In this document: positions 23,434 through 24,599 of the stretch, piece after piece
Layout: each line of letters starts with the position of its first letter
Numbering within the stretch: the first letter of the stretch is position 1
Assembly (NCBI GenBank): GCA_022711695.1
Contig: JAKLEJ010000003.1
Location: 1-24,599, forward strand
Direction of reading: 5' to 3'
From: Verrucomicrobiota bacterium
GTDB taxonomy: Bacteria > Verrucomicrobiota > Verrucomicrobiia > Limisphaerales > JACRJZ01
DNA: 24,599 bases
Notes under the pieces: model-generated
What the model saw: only the letters and a program-made list of their open reading frames with translations
The model's database searches: none
Told to the model about the DNA's origin: nothing
Program-made: the position numbers and the translations under genes

Positions 23434-23630
23434 GCCGAGCGCCGAAACCCCTCCGCTCGCCATGGCAATCGAGTGTTGCCATCCGAGGGATTTTCGTGCA
23501 GAATGCCGGCGCTTAAGAAACACAAAAACAGGTCCATCCCGGCATCGGCTTTGTTGGGCGGTTCGTCCATGACAGCCATTCTCCGGCCGGGATAGCTCGA
23601 AAACTCAAACGGGTCGCACAAGTTCCGGAC

Positions 23631-24599
23631 ATGCCAGGAGGCGCCTCAACGCTCGAGCTGTTTCAGAAAGCTGAACGGGCCAAAGAGTCCGGCCGGAAGG
23701 ACGCGCTCCGGCGGCCGGAGGCCAGACGCCGGAGAGGGCATGCCTTTGGCTTTTGGCCGGGGCTGTCATGGCTTGGCCCCAGGGCGGCGTCTTTTCTCTG
23801 CCTCGCCACGGCCGCGGCGGCTTGGGGCGCCGCGCACTCCGCGAGCACAGGCGACTATACGATCGACAGGTGGCAGGTTGACGAGGGGCTTCCTCAGACT
23901 TCGGTCACCTCCATCGGCCAGACACCAGACGGCTATTTGTGGCTGGGCACTTTCAACGGGCTGGCGCGGTTTGACGGGGTGCGGTTCACCGTGTGCGACG
24001 AAGGCAACACCCGGGCGCTGGGAAGCAGCCGCATCACCCAGGTGTTGGCCGACGCGCAGGGCCGTTTATGGATTGTGACGGAGCCCGGGGGCCTGGCACG
24101 CATGGAGAGGGGCGCCTTCTTTGGCTATGGGCCCGAGCAGGGCCTGCCTCCGATAGAAATCGCCAACCTGGCTCACGGCCCCGATCTCGCCCTCCAGTTG
24201 TTTGACCGAAGCGGGAGGACTTATCGAGTCGATGAAAAGCGGATGCTGCCCGCGCAAAGCGAAGGCGCCGCCGCAACTCCCGGCCCACCGGCGCTTCTCT
24301 TCATCAAGAACTCCCTCTGCTGGGTGGGGCAACATGGGTGGGCACGCTCGGCGGCTCTGGACCCCGCGGCGCGTTGCGTCTCGAATCGGAGCCAGGCGCC
24401 TCCCGAGCGGTGGATTCAGTGCGCGACGCCGAGGTCCGCCGGCGGCCTCTGGCTGGCCACGACCACAGGCGTCTGGAGATTCCAGGACGGTCAGCTTCAG
24501 GGAGAACCCATTGCCTTTCCCGACATGCCCGAGGCGATTCGCGCGATGGCGGAAGACGCCCGGGGCAACCTGTGGCTGGCAACGTTACGCGCCGGGCTT
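23631..24599 (+). CDS. N-terminus of a two-component-regulator-propeller sensor protein (3' partial)
   Basis: The frame runs from an ATG at 23631 to the window edge (323 codons) without a stop. After an Arg-rich start comes a hydrophobic export segment (AASFLCLATAAAAWGAAHSA), then DYTIDRWQVDEGLPQTSVTS, the usual entry into a periplasmic Reg_prop beta-propeller. Propeller repeats are visible: TPDGYLWLGTFNGLARFDG, DAQGRLWIVTEPGGLARM, GGLWLATTTGVWRFQDG and DARGNLWLATLRAG. In full-length relatives this sensor leads to a transmembrane segment and either a histidine kinase or another output domain, which lies beyond the window. Its place right after a GH78 gene suggests sensing of a glycan product. 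No Shine-Dalgarno is obvious, and no nearer ATG exists before the hydrophobic segment. Confidence 0.85.
   Translation, partial: MPGGASTLELFQKAERAKESGRKDALRRPEARRRRGHAFGFWPGLSWLGPRAASFLCLATAAAAWGAAHSASTGDYTIDRWQVDEGLPQTSVTSIGQTPDGYLWLGTFNGLARFDGVRFTVCDEGNTRALGSSRITQVLADAQGRLWIVTEPGGLARMERGAFFGYGPEQGLPPIEIANLAHGPDLALQLFDRSGRTYRVDEKRMLPAQSEGAAATPGPPALLFIKNSLCWVGQHGWARSAALDPAARCVSNRSQAPPERWIQCATPRSAGGLWLATTTGVWRFQDGQLQGEPIAFPDMPEAIRAMAEDARGNLWLATLRAGL

Overview
The window looks like chromosome from a high-GC member of the Verrucomicrobiota (Limisphaerales/Pedosphaera-like, by inference). The reasons are a lone type II pseudopilin-like protein with an N-terminal GFTLIELLVVIA motif and a C-terminal 'VDGH' segment, a dense set of secreted glycan-active proteins (GH78, GH127/DUF1680-like, WbsX/GH99-like with LamG, an NPCBM protein), an ELW-repeat propeller-like protein, and a YezD/porin/Sbp/Cys sulfate locus. 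No tRNA, rRNA, CRISPR array, transposase or phage gene was seen.

Layout. (1) 2-1204: 3' end of a beta-galactosidase-trimerisation-like protein, cut by the left edge. (2) 1349-2413: AraC-family regulator. (3) 2464-3354: pseudopilin-like protein. (4) 3393-7836, minus strand: a two-gene glycan unit, a GH127-like enzyme (7836-5785) followed by a secreted WbsX/GH99-like + LamG protein (5639-3393). (5) 7837-8207: divergent intergenic region with two promoters and a 90-bp element bounded by 13-bp inverted repeats. (6) 8208-9734: secreted eight-repeat ELW protein. (7) 9873-11591, minus: secreted metzincin-like + NPCBM protein. (8) 11758-13901: promoter, c-di-AMP (ydaO-yuaA) riboswitch and the potassium transporter kup. 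(9) 13963-19996, minus: sulfate-uptake locus in the order rrf2 regulator, 50-codon small ORF, yezD fused in frame to a porin C-terminus, sbp, an M14/AstE-like deacylase, cysT, cysW, cysA. (10) 20126-23341: GH78 alpha-L-rhamnosidase. (11) 23631-24599: start of a two-component-regulator-propeller sensor, cut by the right edge.

How the genes fit together. Blocks 1, 4, 7 and 10 suggest breakdown of complex plant or algal polysaccharides; block 11, and possibly the AraC protein, could be their sensors. Block 8 links K+ uptake to c-di-AMP. Block 9 is an ABC sulfate importer, probably controlled by its own Rrf2 regulator with a three-cysteine cluster.

Most notable observations: the YezD-porin chimera, which lacks most of the porin and its signal peptide; an unrecognised 50-aa ORF overlapping its start by ATGA; the hydrolase-type gene embedded between sbp and cysT; the riboswitch before kup; and -10-like boxes only 6-9 nt before several start codons, which suggests leaderless transcripts. 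All homology calls come from reading motifs by eye; no database search was run.
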